Positions 25,304 through 33,999 of a DNA stretch of 64,000 nucleotides are shown here, one piece after another. Position numbers and translations under genes: made by a program. This stretch comes from Mucilaginibacter sp. UR6-1 (GTDB taxonomy: Bacteria > Bacteroidota > Bacteroidia > Sphingobacteriales > Sphingobacteriaceae). The DNA is taken from assembly GCF_020880975.1 (NCBI RefSeq), contig NZ_JAJIWP010000005.1, positions 225,264-289,263 on the forward strand, read 5' to 3'. Every line of letters begins with the position of its first letter. Within the stretch, counting starts at the first letter, position 1. The notes below the pieces were generated by a model. The model did no database searches, was not told the DNA's origin, and saw nothing but the letters and a program-made list of their open reading frames with translations.

Positions 25304-26425
25304 TTAAAAGAATAACTCTGAAGCGACATGATCGGCATACAGCTTTCCTGCCGGGGTAAGGTACAGGGTCTGCTCCTTTTGTTTGAGCCATTCCTTATCA
25401 AAAAACTCGCCTGTGCGGGTAAGCAATTCATCGGCAGCCCCTGCGGCAATCAGGTTTAGCTTGCCCATATCAAGCCCCCACATTGTGCGCAGCGCGGTCA
25501 TGATGTACTCGTTCAGCCGGTCCTTTTCTGTAAGCACTTCGGTTTCGGCAGGTATGCTACCCAATTCCAGCGATTGTATGTATTTAGCGTTATTGGCCAC
25601 ATTCCATTGCCTTGCTTCGCCGTTAAATGAGTGCGCCGATGGGCCAATACCCAGATACTTAACCCCCAGCCAGTAATTTGAGTTATGGCGCGAGTAATGC
25701 ATGGGCTTGCAAAAGTTTGATATTTCGTACTGTTCAAAGCCCTGCTTTTCCATGGCATCTATCAGGTAGGTGAACTGGGCGGCGCTTTGCTGCTCGTTCA
25801 TGGGGGGCTGTTTTTTGTTGCTGATAAAAGATGCCAAAGTGGTTTGAGGCTCCACCGTCATGGAATAGGCTGATACATGCGGAACATTCAGCCCGAAAAC
25901 CTTTTCGATGTTTTGCTTCCACTTTGTATCGGTAAGTAAAGGATAACCATAAATCAGGTCGACCGTGATGTTTTCAAACCCGGCATCCTGCGCCCGCATT
26001 ACCGATGCTTCGGCCTCCCGGGCCTCGTGGGCACGGTTCATCCAGCGCAGGTCATCATCAAAAAAGGATTGTATACCGATACTGAAACGGTTAACAGGAG
26101 TGTGCCTTAACTCACTTATTTTAGTTCTGTCCAGATCATCCGGATTGGCTTCGAGTGTAATCTCAGCATCTGAGGATACAGTATGCAGGCGTGTAACGGC
26201 ATCAAGCAACTTATTAAGTTCGGCATCGCTAAGCAGCGATGGCGTGCCACCGCCAAAATAAATGGTTTCAACGGTTTCGCCCGCTAAATAACTCTTTTGC
26301 AGTTCCAACTCGTTAAGCATGGCCTGCAAAAGCTCATCCTTATATTTTAGCGAGGTACTGAAATGAAAATCGCAGTAATAACACGCTTTTTTACAAAAAG
26401 GTATATGTAGATAAATTCCGGCCAT
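25304..26425 (-). CDS. hemW: HemW-like radical SAM protein
   Basis: A protein of about 373 residues in the HemN/HemW family. The radical SAM cluster motif C-x-x-x-C-x-x-C is at residues 11-18 (PFCKKACYYCDFHF), preceded by the diagnostic GIYLHIPF. The GGGTPS motif lies near residue 66, and EANPDDL and GIQSFFDDDLRWMNR are also present. It lacks the N-terminal extension of true HemN, so it is best called HemW, a heme-binding chaperone rather than a coproporphyrinogen dehydrogenase. The longer in-frame reading to 26554 overlaps the divergent gene, so ATG at 26425 is used. A TACTTTTG box lies 9 bp upstream. Confidence 0.9.
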   Translation of the reverse strand: MAGIYLHIPFCKKACYYCDFHFSTSLKYKDELLQAMLNELELQKSYLAGETVETIYFGGGTPSLLSDAELNKLLDAVTRLHTVSSDAEITLEANPDDLDRTKISELRHTPVNRFSIGIQSFFDDDLRWMNRAHEAREAEASVMRAQDAGFENITVDLIYGYPLLTDTKWKQNIEKVFGLNVPHVSAYSMTVEPQTTLASFISNKKQPPMNEQQSAAQFTYLIDAMEKQGFEQYEISNFCKPMHYSRHNSNYWLGVKYLGIGPSAHSFNGEARQWNVANNAKYIQSLELGSIPAETEVLTEKDRLNEYIMTALRTMWGLDMGKLNLIAAGAADELLTRTGEFFDKEWLKQKEQTLYLTPAGKLYADHVASELFF

Positions 26426-26433
26426 TGAATTTG

Positions 26434-26441
26434 CAAAAGTA
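26434..26441 (-). promoter_or_regulatory. Candidate -7 box for hemW
   Basis: TACTTTTG on the minus strand, 8 bp before the hemW ATG. A TTTG occurs upstream but with only 12 bp between, shorter than usual. Confidence 0.35.
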
Positions 26442-26507
26442 CCGATTGGCAGGCAAATAAAAGTTAATTCACCGTCATTAACATTTAGCCCGCTAAACGC
26501 TACCTTT

Positions 26508-27494
26508 GTGCCAGTTTTGATACGATCACTCGCCATATTATTTTTTTTAACCACGCTATGCGGTACCGCTTTCGCGCAAACCGACAGTACCGAAACTGAG
26601 CTGATACCCGAAGCTGATACCGGTTATTACGAAGCTCCGCGCCAGATGCACATGCTCGACTCGGTAGCCATGGCGGCAAAGGTGCAGGAGCAGGCCGTGT
26701 CAGACTCACTGGCCATGCTCTACATCAAAACACCCGACCCTGAGCGCCGCAACCAGTTTGTTGAACAAATGCTGGATAAGTACCTTTACAAAGGCTACGG
26801 TTTTTGGGATATTAAGCCGGCATCAAAAGCAACGGCGGGCACGGGCATTGGCCGTGCTGTACGTGCACGCTGGGTAATTGGCGTTGTAGTGGCACTGTTA
26901 TTATATACGGGTTTGCTGCGGCTTACCATTGGCCGCGATGTGGATACCATATTAAGATCGGCATTTAAAGTGCAGCTATTTTCACAAAACGATGAAGGCA
27001 CCCCCATCAGTTTCTGGACGTTTACGGGCCTGCTTATATTGCTGGGTTTTACGTTTGGCCTTTTTTTATACCAGCTATCGGTACACTACCAGGTTTATTA
27101 CCAGTTGGCAGGTATGGCCTTGTACTTTTCATTATCAATGGCGGTATTATTACTGTTTGCCTTTAAAATAATCCTGCTTAAGTTTTTGGGTTGGGTTTTT
27201 GCTATAAAAGAGGTGGTTGAACGCTACATCACTATTTTATGCCTTACTTACTTTACGGTTGCCATTTTATTTTTACCGATAGTGGTTAGTTTAACTTTAA
27301 TTAATCCGCAGTTAACACAATTAGTATTATTAATGGCGTTGGTTATTGCCGGCGTAATTTTAATTTGGTTGTACCTTCGTAACAGCGTAATTATTATTTC
27401 AAGCTTTAAGTTTCCAAAATTTTATTTATTTATCTATCTTTGTGCCCTCGAAATTTGCCCTATTTTAATTTTGATAAAGGCACTTAATATATAG
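26508..27494 (+). CDS. DUF4271 membrane protein
   Basis: A 328-residue protein with a signal peptide (IRSLAILFFLTTLCGTAFAQ), a charged periplasmic-looking region (about 22-115), and then seven or so membrane helices to the C-terminus. It matches the Bacteroidota-specific DUF4271 family, which often lies next to hemD. No enzyme motif is seen. The start is non-ATG: the GTG used here overlaps a TACCTTTG box, and a TTG three codons later (about 26517) is an alternative. It is followed 25-31 bp later by hemD. Confidence 0.75.
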   Translation: MPVLIRSLAILFFLTTLCGTAFAQTDSTETELIPEADTGYYEAPRQMHMLDSVAMAAKVQEQAVSDSLAMLYIKTPDPERRNQFVEQMLDKYLYKGYGFWDIKPASKATAGTGIGRAVRARWVIGVVVALLLYTGLLRLTIGRDVDTILRSAFKVQLFSQNDEGTPISFWTFTGLLILLGFTFGLFLYQLSVHYQVYYQLAGMALYFSLSMAVLLLFAFKIILLKFLGWVFAIKEVVERYITILCLTYFTVAILFLPIVVSLTLINPQLTQLVLLMALVIAGVILIWLYLRNSVIIISSFKFPKFYLFIYLCALEICPILILIKALNI

Positions 27495-27525
27495 TATAAT
27501 TAGTTAGTTATTACGGAGATTGACT

Positions 27526-28284
27526 TTGGAAGACAGAAAAAAAAGGGTTAAAAGCATTTTGGTGACCTTGCCAAAACCCGAAAATGATAAAAATCCATAC
27601 GCCGAGCTGGCTAAAAAACTCAATCTGAAAATTGATTTCAGATCGTTCATCCACGTTGAGGGCGTACCGGCTAAGGATTTTCGTAAAGAGAAAATAAACC
27701 TGGCTGATTTTACCGCGGTGATTTTTACCAGCCGTAACTCGGCCGATCACTTTTTTCGTATTTGCGAGGAGATGCGCTTTGAGGTACCTGTTGATATGAA
27801 GTACTTCTGCCTGTCTGAAACCATTGCGCTTTACCTGCAAAAATATATTCAGTATCGTAAACGCAAGATATTTTTTGGCAAGCAAACCGCTTCTGACCTG
27901 GCTGAGGTATTGAAAAAGCATTCGGGCGAAAAGTTTCTGTACCCATGCTCGGACGTAGCTGCCGAAGAAACACAGAAATTTTTGCTGGAAAATGGCTACA
28001 ACTTTACACCCGCGGTATTATTCCGTACCGTATGCAGTGACCTGTCTGACCTGGCCGAGGTATTTTACGATGTGATCGCCTTTTTCAGCCCGTCAAGCAT
28101 CCAATCGCTGTATAAAAACTTTCCTGATTTTAAGCAAAACAATACCCGCATAGCCGCTTTTGGCGCTACTACCCACAAAGCAGTGCTCGATGCGGGCCTT
28201 ATTTTAGATATACCGGCACCATCACCGGCAGCCCCGTCCATGACGATGGCTATTGAGCAATACTGTAAGCAGGTTAATAAATAA
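27526..28284 (+). CDS. hemD: Uroporphyrinogen-III synthase family protein
   Basis: A two-domain protein of about 252 residues with the HemD fold. Signatures include ADFTAVIFTSRNSADHFFRI in the first domain, and FYDVIAFFSPSSIQSLYKNF and AAFGATTHKAVLDAGL in the second. The enzyme closes hydroxymethylbilane to uroporphyrinogen III. No in-frame ATG exists near the N-terminus. TTG at 27526 is chosen because GGAG (27515-27518) is 7 bp before it; TTG at 27520 would be only 1 bp from that site. It is likely co-transcribed with the DUF4271 gene and followed by a weak terminator. Confidence 0.82.
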   Translation: MEDRKKRVKSILVTLPKPENDKNPYAELAKKLNLKIDFRSFIHVEGVPAKDFRKEKINLADFTAVIFTSRNSADHFFRICEEMRFEVPVDMKYFCLSETIALYLQKYIQYRKRKIFFGKQTASDLAEVLKKHSGEKFLYPCSDVAAEETQKFLLENGYNFTPAVLFRTVCSDLSDLAEVFYDVIAFFSPSSIQSLYKNFPDFKQNNTRIAAFGATTHKAVLDAGLILDIPAPSPAAPSMTMAIEQYCKQVNK

Positions 28285-28302
28285 CGGTTATATAACTGTT
28301 AT
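28281..28302 (+). terminator. Weak terminator candidate after hemD
   Basis: ATAACGGTTA and TAACTGTTAT pair with one G-U, overlapping the hemD stop codon; a run of six T follows 8 bp later (28311-28316). Confidence 0.35.
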
Positions 28303-28521
28303 TTATTAACTTTTTTGCAACCCTTTCCTCTTTTTTTACGTTAACATCGTACTTGCATATATCAATTTGTAACGGTATGATTTATAGTGTTATACACAAA
28401 ATACTATAATTAACCCGCTGATTTTGATGCTTGTACTATTTTTTTGACTTTTTGTTTAAAAAAGTTAAAACTATATATTCGGGCGTTTGTAAAGTGTATG
28501 ATACAGACAGGATATTACCAC

Positions 28522-29838
28522 ATGAGAAAAATATACTCTTTTTTACTTATAGCCGGAGCCCTTTTAACTGCCTGTAAAAGCAGCGACAGAGGGGAGCTTA
28601 CCGGTGTGCCGCAACGATCGTTCCGCTCAGAGGTACCCTATAATATGGTGTACATTCCGGGAGGCTCATTTTTGATGGGCCAAACAGATCAGGATGTTAC
28701 TTTCGCGCAGATATCCCAAACAAAACAGGTGACCGTATCACCTTTTTTTATGGATCAAACCGAGATCTCAAACACACAATATAAACAGTATGTAAACTGG
28801 GTGCGCGATTCAATAGCCATCACCAACTATTTAAATGACCCTAAGTATTACATACAGCCCCGCGGTGGCAACGCTAATGCAAACGCCAATGCCGGCGGCC
28901 GTAAATTCATTAATTGGGATTACGTAAAAAAGAACCCTATCTGGAATTTCAGGGGTAACAATGCTGGCAATGCCGCTAAGCTTGATGGCATGTACTACCA
29001 GGGTGACGACCGCGTTTTTGACCGCAATGAGGTTGATGTACGCCTGTTAAAATACAACTACTCTATTATGGTACTGCGCGATGCCGCCAACCATAAAAAT
29101 GATAAAAATGCCAAACGCTCTGATTTCATCTTTCGCGATACGGTGAATGTTTACCCGGATACGCTGGTGTGGCTGAGTGATTTTTCGTACGCTGCAAACG
29201 AGCCGATGGTTGAGGGTTATTTTTCGCACCCGGCTTTCCGTAACTACCCTGTAGTGGGTGTTACCTGGCGCCAGGCCCGTGCATTTACCGTATGGCGCAC
29301 CCGTTATAACGATGCTTATAAAGATTCGCGCCGTTTACCGCACCGCCTGCCATACAGCCTGCCTACCGAAGCTGAGTTTGAATATGCCGCACGCGGCGGC
29401 CGTATAGGTACTGATTACCCATGGGGTGGCCCCTATGTTAAAAATGCCAAAGGCTGTTTAATGGCTAACTTTAAGCCCGGCCGCGGTAATTATACTGATG
29501 ATGGCGGTGCATATACCGTTAACGTGCGTTCCTATTTTCCGAATGATTACGGACTATACAATATGGCCGGTAACGTAGCCGAGTGGACAGCATCAGCTTA
29601 TGATCCATCGGCCTCAACCTTTGTGCATGATATGGCCCCAACCTTTAATTATGAAGCTAAGGCCTCTGACCCTGAAGTGCTGAAACGTAAAGTAGTTCGC
29701 GGCGGATCATGGAAAGATGTGGGTTACTTCCTGCAAAACTCAACCCGCAGTTACGAGTACCAGGATACTGCAAAATCGTACATCGGTTTTCGTTGTGTAA
29801 GCCACTTTGTTGGCCGCGACATACGCGACAAGCGATAA
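28522..29838 (+). CDS. gldK: Type IX secretion lipoprotein GldK
   Basis: An outer-membrane lipoprotein of about 438 residues with lipobox LLTAC and a formylglycine-generating-enzyme-like (SUMF1) fold. Visible fold markers are YIPGGSFLMGQTDQD, FFMDQTEISNTQYKQYV, LPTEAEFEYAARGG, GLYNMAGNVAEWTAS and VVRGGSWKD. GldK forms the periplasmic ring of the type IX secretion system with GldN. The start at ATG 28522 gives a standard lipoprotein signal; an upstream in-frame start adds 26 unlikely residues. It heads gldKLMN; no porP/sprF-like gene precedes it. Confidence 0.93.
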   Translation: MRKIYSFLLIAGALLTACKSSDRGELTGVPQRSFRSEVPYNMVYIPGGSFLMGQTDQDVTFAQISQTKQVTVSPFFMDQTEISNTQYKQYVNWVRDSIAITNYLNDPKYYIQPRGGNANANANAGGRKFINWDYVKKNPIWNFRGNNAGNAAKLDGMYYQGDDRVFDRNEVDVRLLKYNYSIMVLRDAANHKNDKNAKRSDFIFRDTVNVYPDTLVWLSDFSYAANEPMVEGYFSHPAFRNYPVVGVTWRQARAFTVWRTRYNDAYKDSRRLPHRLPYSLPTEAEFEYAARGGRIGTDYPWGGPYVKNAKGCLMANFKPGRGNYTDDGGAYTVNVRSYFPNDYGLYNMAGNVAEWTASAYDPSASTFVHDMAPTFNYEAKASDPEVLKRKVVRGGSWKDVGYFLQNSTRSYEYQDTAKSYIGFRCVSHFVGRDIRDKR

Positions 29839-29922
29839 TTTAACTTAAAGCCAACCTTATCATTGTTGCATTGTATTGTATTTTGATAAAAATAATAAAA
29901 ACCCTCACACTAACATCAACTT

Positions 29923-30729
29923 ATGGCTCTGAAGAAAAAACCATTCGGCATTGATAACATCATTTCAATTGGTGCAACCGTTGTAATTATAGGCTTGTTA
30001 TTTAAAATTCAGCACTGGCCATATGCCAGTACATTTATTACGCTGGGTTTGGGTACCGAGGCCGTATTATTCCTGATACTTGGCCTTCAGCGTGACACGC
30101 AGGAGGTTGACTGGACACGCGCCTACCCCGAACTTAATGAGGATTTTAAAGGCGACCTGCCTGTTGCTACGGCACGCGTTGCCGCTCCGGCCCCTACAGG
30201 CTTTTCAAACACCGCCGCGCTTGATAAAATGCTAAGCGATGCCAAGATAGGCCCTGAACTGATAGGCAGCCTGGGTGATAACCTGAGAACATTTGGCGAT
30301 AAGGTTGCAGCCATATCAACCGTAGGTGATGCTGGTACCGCCACCAACGAGTATATTACCAAATTAAAAACAGCTACCGCCAGCTACGATAAGCTTAGCG
30401 CATCGTTTGAAAAAGCATCGGCCAACCTGGCTGAGATGGCTAACTCTAATATCGACTCAAAAGCATACCACGATCAGGTAAACAACCTGGCCAAAAACCT
30501 GGGTGCATTAAACGCCGTTTACGAGCTGGAGCTACAGGATTCAACTGCTCATTTAAAATCAATGAACACGTTTTATCACAACCTGTCGCTTACCATGCAA
30601 AACTTCAATGAGTCTATTGACGATTCAAAGAACTTTAAGGAAGAAGTGGGCCGCTTAGCTAAAAACCTGGCATCGCTTAACGCGGTATACGGTAATATGC
30701 TTACCGCCATGAGCCAGCCACGCGTTTAA
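29923..30729 (+). CDS. gldL: Type IX secretion motor protein GldL
   Basis: An inner-membrane protein of 268 residues with two N-terminal membrane helices (about 13-27 and 37-54) and a long cytoplasmic helical domain. Helix 1 ends with the conserved F-K-I-Q-H-W-P, including Lys28, and helix 2 carries Glu46 (GLGTEAVLFLILG), the position thought to carry protons in the GldL/GldM motor. The C-terminal half contains two related blocks, KNLGALNAVYELEL and KNLASLNAVYGNML. It lies 84 bp after gldK and 51 bp before gldM. Confidence 0.95.
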   Translation: MALKKKPFGIDNIISIGATVVIIGLLFKIQHWPYASTFITLGLGTEAVLFLILGLQRDTQEVDWTRAYPELNEDFKGDLPVATARVAAPAPTGFSNTAALDKMLSDAKIGPELIGSLGDNLRTFGDKVAAISTVGDAGTATNEYITKLKTATASYDKLSASFEKASANLAEMANSNIDSKAYHDQVNNLAKNLGALNAVYELELQDSTAHLKSMNTFYHNLSLTMQNFNESIDDSKNFKEEVGRLAKNLASLNAVYGNMLTAMSQPRV

Positions 30730-30780
30730 TTTGAGTAAGTAACAGAGTTCAACATCAACCCAATATAACGAAACAAACAC

Positions 30781-32316
30781 ATGGCCGGAGGCAAACAAAC
30801 CCCCAGACAACGAATGATAGGCATTCTGTACCTGGTACTTTTGGGACTTATTGCCCTGAACGTGCCCGACAGTTTACTGGATGCCTTTAAAAATATAACC
30901 GACAGCTTAGATCACTCGCGCGAGAATGTTACCACCAGTATTGGCAACACCTACAGCGCATTTGAACAAACCAAATTAAAAGAGCAGCCGGAGCGCGCTA
31001 AACCGGTGTATGACAAGGCTAAGCAAGCCAGTAAAATAGCCGATGAACTGAATAAATATGTTGGGGCCTTAAAAGCTAAACTGATTGAAGCCGGTGGTGG
31101 CATTAATAAGGAAACAGGCGACGTTGACGCCCGCGATAACCTTGACATTTCGCCCCGCATCATGATCAATGAAAAAAATGCCGAGGGGCTGCAAAAAAAG
31201 GTTGAAGAAACCCGTGCCAAGCTTTTGGCTTTACTGGATGAAAAAGATCGCCAGGGTATCAACTTCGCATTAGATGCAAGCGCGCCAAAAACAAAATCAG
31301 GCAATAAACAAAAAGATTGGGGCGAGGCTTATTTTGGTGATGGTATTCCGTTAGGCGCATCATTAACCACTTTAGCTAAAATTCAGGCAGATGCTAAAAA
31401 CGCCGAGAACGAAGTTGTAAAAAAACTATTAGGCAAGGTAGATCAGGCAGTAGTAAATCTTGACAAATTCGCAGCGGTTGCCGTTGCGCCTTCAAGCTAT
31501 GTAGTAGCAGGTCAGCCATACACTGCCGAAATCTTTCTTACTGCGTATGATTCAAAAAGCAACCCAACCATTACTGTTAACGGCTCAAATGTACAAGTAT
31601 CTGAAGGTCGTGGTAAATACACGGTAAATACCAGCAAAGAAGGTTTCTTTAAATATTCAGGTACCATTAAAGTAGTTGGTACCGACGGGCAGGTAAAAAC
31701 CTACCAGTTGCCAATGCAGGAGTACCAGGTAGCCAAACCATCGGCAGTAGTATCGCCTGATAAAATGAACGTATTATACATTGGTGTACCTAACCCTATC
31801 TCGGTATCAGCACCGGGTGTACCGCTCGAAAAACTGCGTGTGAGCATGACAGGCGGCTCGGTAAAAGGTAGCGGCGGTAAATACACAGCCAATGTAAGCT
31901 CAATAGGTACGGCAAAAGTTACCGTATCCGGCGAAGTTGCACCGGGTAAAACACAGGTTTTAGGTGTAACCGAATTCCGTGTAAAACGTATACCTGACCC
32001 TAAGGCCATGTTTGCCGGTAAAAGCGGTGGCAGCACCAGCGCGGCTAACATCCGCGGACAGGACAGGCTGTTTGCCCGTTTAGAGAACTTTGAATTTGAT
32101 GCCAAGTTTAATGTTACCCGTTTCAGCCTGCTGCTGGCCAAGCCACGCCAGGATGTAATAAAGGTTACCTCAACCGGTGGCAGCGTTAGCCCGCAGATGC
32201 GTGCTGCCCTGAATACGGTAACTCCGGGAACAAAGGTTATATTTACCGATATCATTGCCGTTGGCCCTGATGGTTCACAACGCGGTTTGGATGATATTGT
32301 AATATCTGCGAATTAA
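30781..32316 (+). CDS. gldM: Type IX secretion motor protein GldM
   Basis: A 511-residue protein with one N-terminal membrane helix (MIGILYLVLLGLIALNVP), preceded by the conserved MAGGKQTPRQR. The periplasmic part begins with a helical domain (about 40-220) and continues as a series of beta-rich domains (SSYVVAGQPYTAEIFLTAYD, NVLYIGVPNPISVSAPGV, GTAKVTVSG). It transmits motor movement from the inner membrane to the GldK/GldN ring. All expected domains are present and the length is normal. Confidence 0.95.
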   Translation: MAGGKQTPRQRMIGILYLVLLGLIALNVPDSLLDAFKNITDSLDHSRENVTTSIGNTYSAFEQTKLKEQPERAKPVYDKAKQASKIADELNKYVGALKAKLIEAGGGINKETGDVDARDNLDISPRIMINEKNAEGLQKKVEETRAKLLALLDEKDRQGINFALDASAPKTKSGNKQKDWGEAYFGDGIPLGASLTTLAKIQADAKNAENEVVKKLLGKVDQAVVNLDKFAAVAVAPSSYVVAGQPYTAEIFLTAYDSKSNPTITVNGSNVQVSEGRGKYTVNTSKEGFFKYSGTIKVVGTDGQVKTYQLPMQEYQVAKPSAVVSPDKMNVLYIGVPNPISVSAPGVPLEKLRVSMTGGSVKGSGGKYTANVSSIGTAKVTVSGEVAPGKTQVLGVTEFRVKRIPDPKAMFAGKSGGSTSAANIRGQDRLFARLENFEFDAKFNVTRFSLLLAKPRQDVIKVTSTGGSVSPQMRAALNTVTPGTKVIFTDIIAVGPDGSQRGLDDIVISAN

Positions 32317-32328
32317 CAGACAGAGAGA

Positions 32329-33234
32329 ATGAAGAGATTGTTGATCATAGCATTGGGTTTGGCTTGCACGGCTTCGTTCGCGCAAACTACGCCTCCGGCA
32401 GGTAACACTACTACCGGTGCCAATGCCGCGCATACTGCTGACAGCCTTGCACAAGGTTATGAACGCCCCCTGGATGGCTATTACACCAAATCGAGCTTTG
32501 AGGCGGGTAAGGTAACACCCTACCCTGCTTTACGCCAGGCCGATGTGATATTTGCCAAACGTGTATGGCGCGAGATTGATGTGCGCGAAAAGATGAACCA
32601 GTACCTGGCTTCGCCAAAATCAAGGCTGATAGATGTATTGATGGCCGCTATTGATGCAGGTGAACTTACTGCCTATGATCCATCACCAAACCCTGCTAAG
32701 AACGACCCAAGCGGCGATGCCTTTTCAACTCCGCTAACCGGCGGACAGGCTAAAGCCCGTATGGCTGATAGTGCCGTGGTTGACCAGTTTGACGCCGATG
32801 GCAACAAAATAGGCTCAAAGATACAGGCAGGTGAATTTAATCCTGATAGCGTGGTTAAATTCCGTATTAAGGAGGATTGGGTGTTTGATAAACAACGCTC
32901 GGTATTTGAGCCGCGCATTATTGGTATAGCCCCGCTGATCAAATTCCAGGTTGAAGGTTTGGATATGGATTACCAACCGGCATTTTGGGTATATTTCCCT
33001 GAAGCGCGCCAGGTTTTGGCAACAAAAGAAGCCGTTAGCCGTAATAATGATGCAACGGGTTTAAGCTTTGATGATGTTTTTTTGAAAAGGCTTTTCAGCA
33101 GTTATATTGTTAAGGTATCAAACGATAAGGACGAGCGTATTAAAGATTATGCCCAGGGTATTGACAGGCTTTACGAATCCGAGCGAATTAAAAAGTCGCT
33201 TATGGATTGGGAGCTGACCCTTTGGGAGTATTAA
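32329..33234 (+). CDS. gldN: Type IX secretion ring protein GldN
   Basis: A secreted protein of 301 residues with a signal peptide ending TASFAQ and a Thr/Asn-rich linker. The mature domain has the GldN hallmark KRVWREIDVREKMN near residue 85 and IGIAPLIKFQVEGLDMDYQPAFWVYFPEAR toward the centre (given here as the segment around residues 203-232). It partners GldK in the periplasmic ring. It lies 12 bp after gldM and ends the operon at a strong bidirectional terminator. Confidence 0.93.
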   Translation: MKRLLIIALGLACTASFAQTTPPAGNTTTGANAAHTADSLAQGYERPLDGYYTKSSFEAGKVTPYPALRQADVIFAKRVWREIDVREKMNQYLASPKSRLIDVLMAAIDAGELTAYDPSPNPAKNDPSGDAFSTPLTGGQAKARMADSAVVDQFDADGNKIGSKIQAGEFNPDSVVKFRIKEDWVFDKQRSVFEPRIIGIAPLIKFQVEGLDMDYQPAFWVYFPEARQVLATKEAVSRNNDATGLSFDDVFLKRLFSSYIVKVSNDKDERIKDYAQGIDRLYESERIKKSLMDWELTLWEY

Positions 33235-33269
33235 GAGCTACTAACCATCCAGCTATATATGTTAAGTTT

Positions 33270-33299
33270 AAGGCCCGGCGATGTTCATCGCCGGGCCTT
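33270..33299. terminator. Bidirectional terminator between gldN and the response regulator
   Basis: AAGGCCCGGCGAT-GTTC-ATCGCCGGGCCTT, a perfect 13-bp stem with a 4-nt loop, followed by T-rich sequence on the plus strand and moderately T-rich sequence on the minus strand. It separates the convergent gldN and response regulator genes. Confidence 0.85.
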
Positions 33300-33306
33300 T
33301 ATTTTT

Positions 33307-33996
33307 TTAGTCGTGTGAGAATTTGTAGCCTATGCCCCTTACCGTTTGTAAAAACTGCGGCGAATCAGGATTATCCTCTATTTTTTTACGCAGGCGTACA
33401 ATATGCATATCCAGCGTACGTGTATTAACATCGGCATTGTAGCCCCACACTTCCATCATCAGCTCCTCCCGGTTTATTACCTTGTTCTTATTTTTCAGGA
33501 AGTAAAGCAATATACGGTTCTCTAAAATGGTCAGCTCCACCTTGCGGCCATCCTTTATCAGCAGGTGCGTATTGGGGTGATGCTCCATCCCTGCAAAGCG
33601 GTATGATTCGGCCTTATCACTGTTTAGCGAGAATTTGATTTTGTTATCGATCATCGCTATCAGCACGTCCATATTAAATGGCTTGGTAATATAATCGGAT
33701 ACGCCAAAGTTGTAGGCCTCTATCTTATCTACATCCTGTGCCTTGGCCGTCATCATGATCACCAGCTTATCAAAACCCTTTTCGCGTATGCTGCTGCACA
33801 CGTCTGATCCCTGTTTGCCTGGCAGCATCCAGTCCAGCAATACAATATCGGGCTGCTCATCAATTATCAGTTGCTCGGCATCCTCGCCGTTACCTGCTTC
33901 CAGCACTTTATATCCTTCTGACTCGAGGCGCTCAGCAACCAGGAAACGCAGGTTTTCATCATCCTCTATCAGTGCTATTTTAATTTCCTTACTCAT
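33307..33996 (-). CDS. OmpR/PhoB-type response regulator (RprY-like)
   Basis: A 229-residue DNA-binding regulator. The receiver domain has the acidic pocket E11-D12-D13, phospho-acceptor Asp55 (DIVLLDWMLPG), the Thr of IMMTAKAQD and the Lys of DYITKPFN. The C-terminal winged helix (VELTILENRILLYFL ... RTLDMHIVRLRKKIEDNP) should bind direct repeats in DNA. Sequence style is like RprY of Bacteroides. It is the last gene of an operon headed by the S9-like lipoprotein, 3 bp after the sensor kinase gene. Confidence 0.9.
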   Translation of the reverse strand: MSKEIKIALIEDDENLRFLVAERLESEGYKVLEAGNGEDAEQLIIDEQPDIVLLDWMLPGKQGSDVCSSIREKGFDKLVIMMTAKAQDVDKIEAYNFGVSDYITKPFNMDVLIAMIDNKIKFSLNSDKAESYRFAGMEHHPNTHLLIKDGRKVELTILENRILLYFLKNKNKVINREELMMEVWGYNADVNTRTLDMHIVRLRKKIEDNPDSPQFLQTVRGIGYKFSHD

Positions 33997-33999
33997 TTA

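Noticed and set aside
25304..26554. Extended hemW start at 26554
   Set aside because: The extension overlaps the divergent DUF4271 gene and its sequence is not like any HemW N-terminus; the GIYLHIPF opening fits ATG at 26425.
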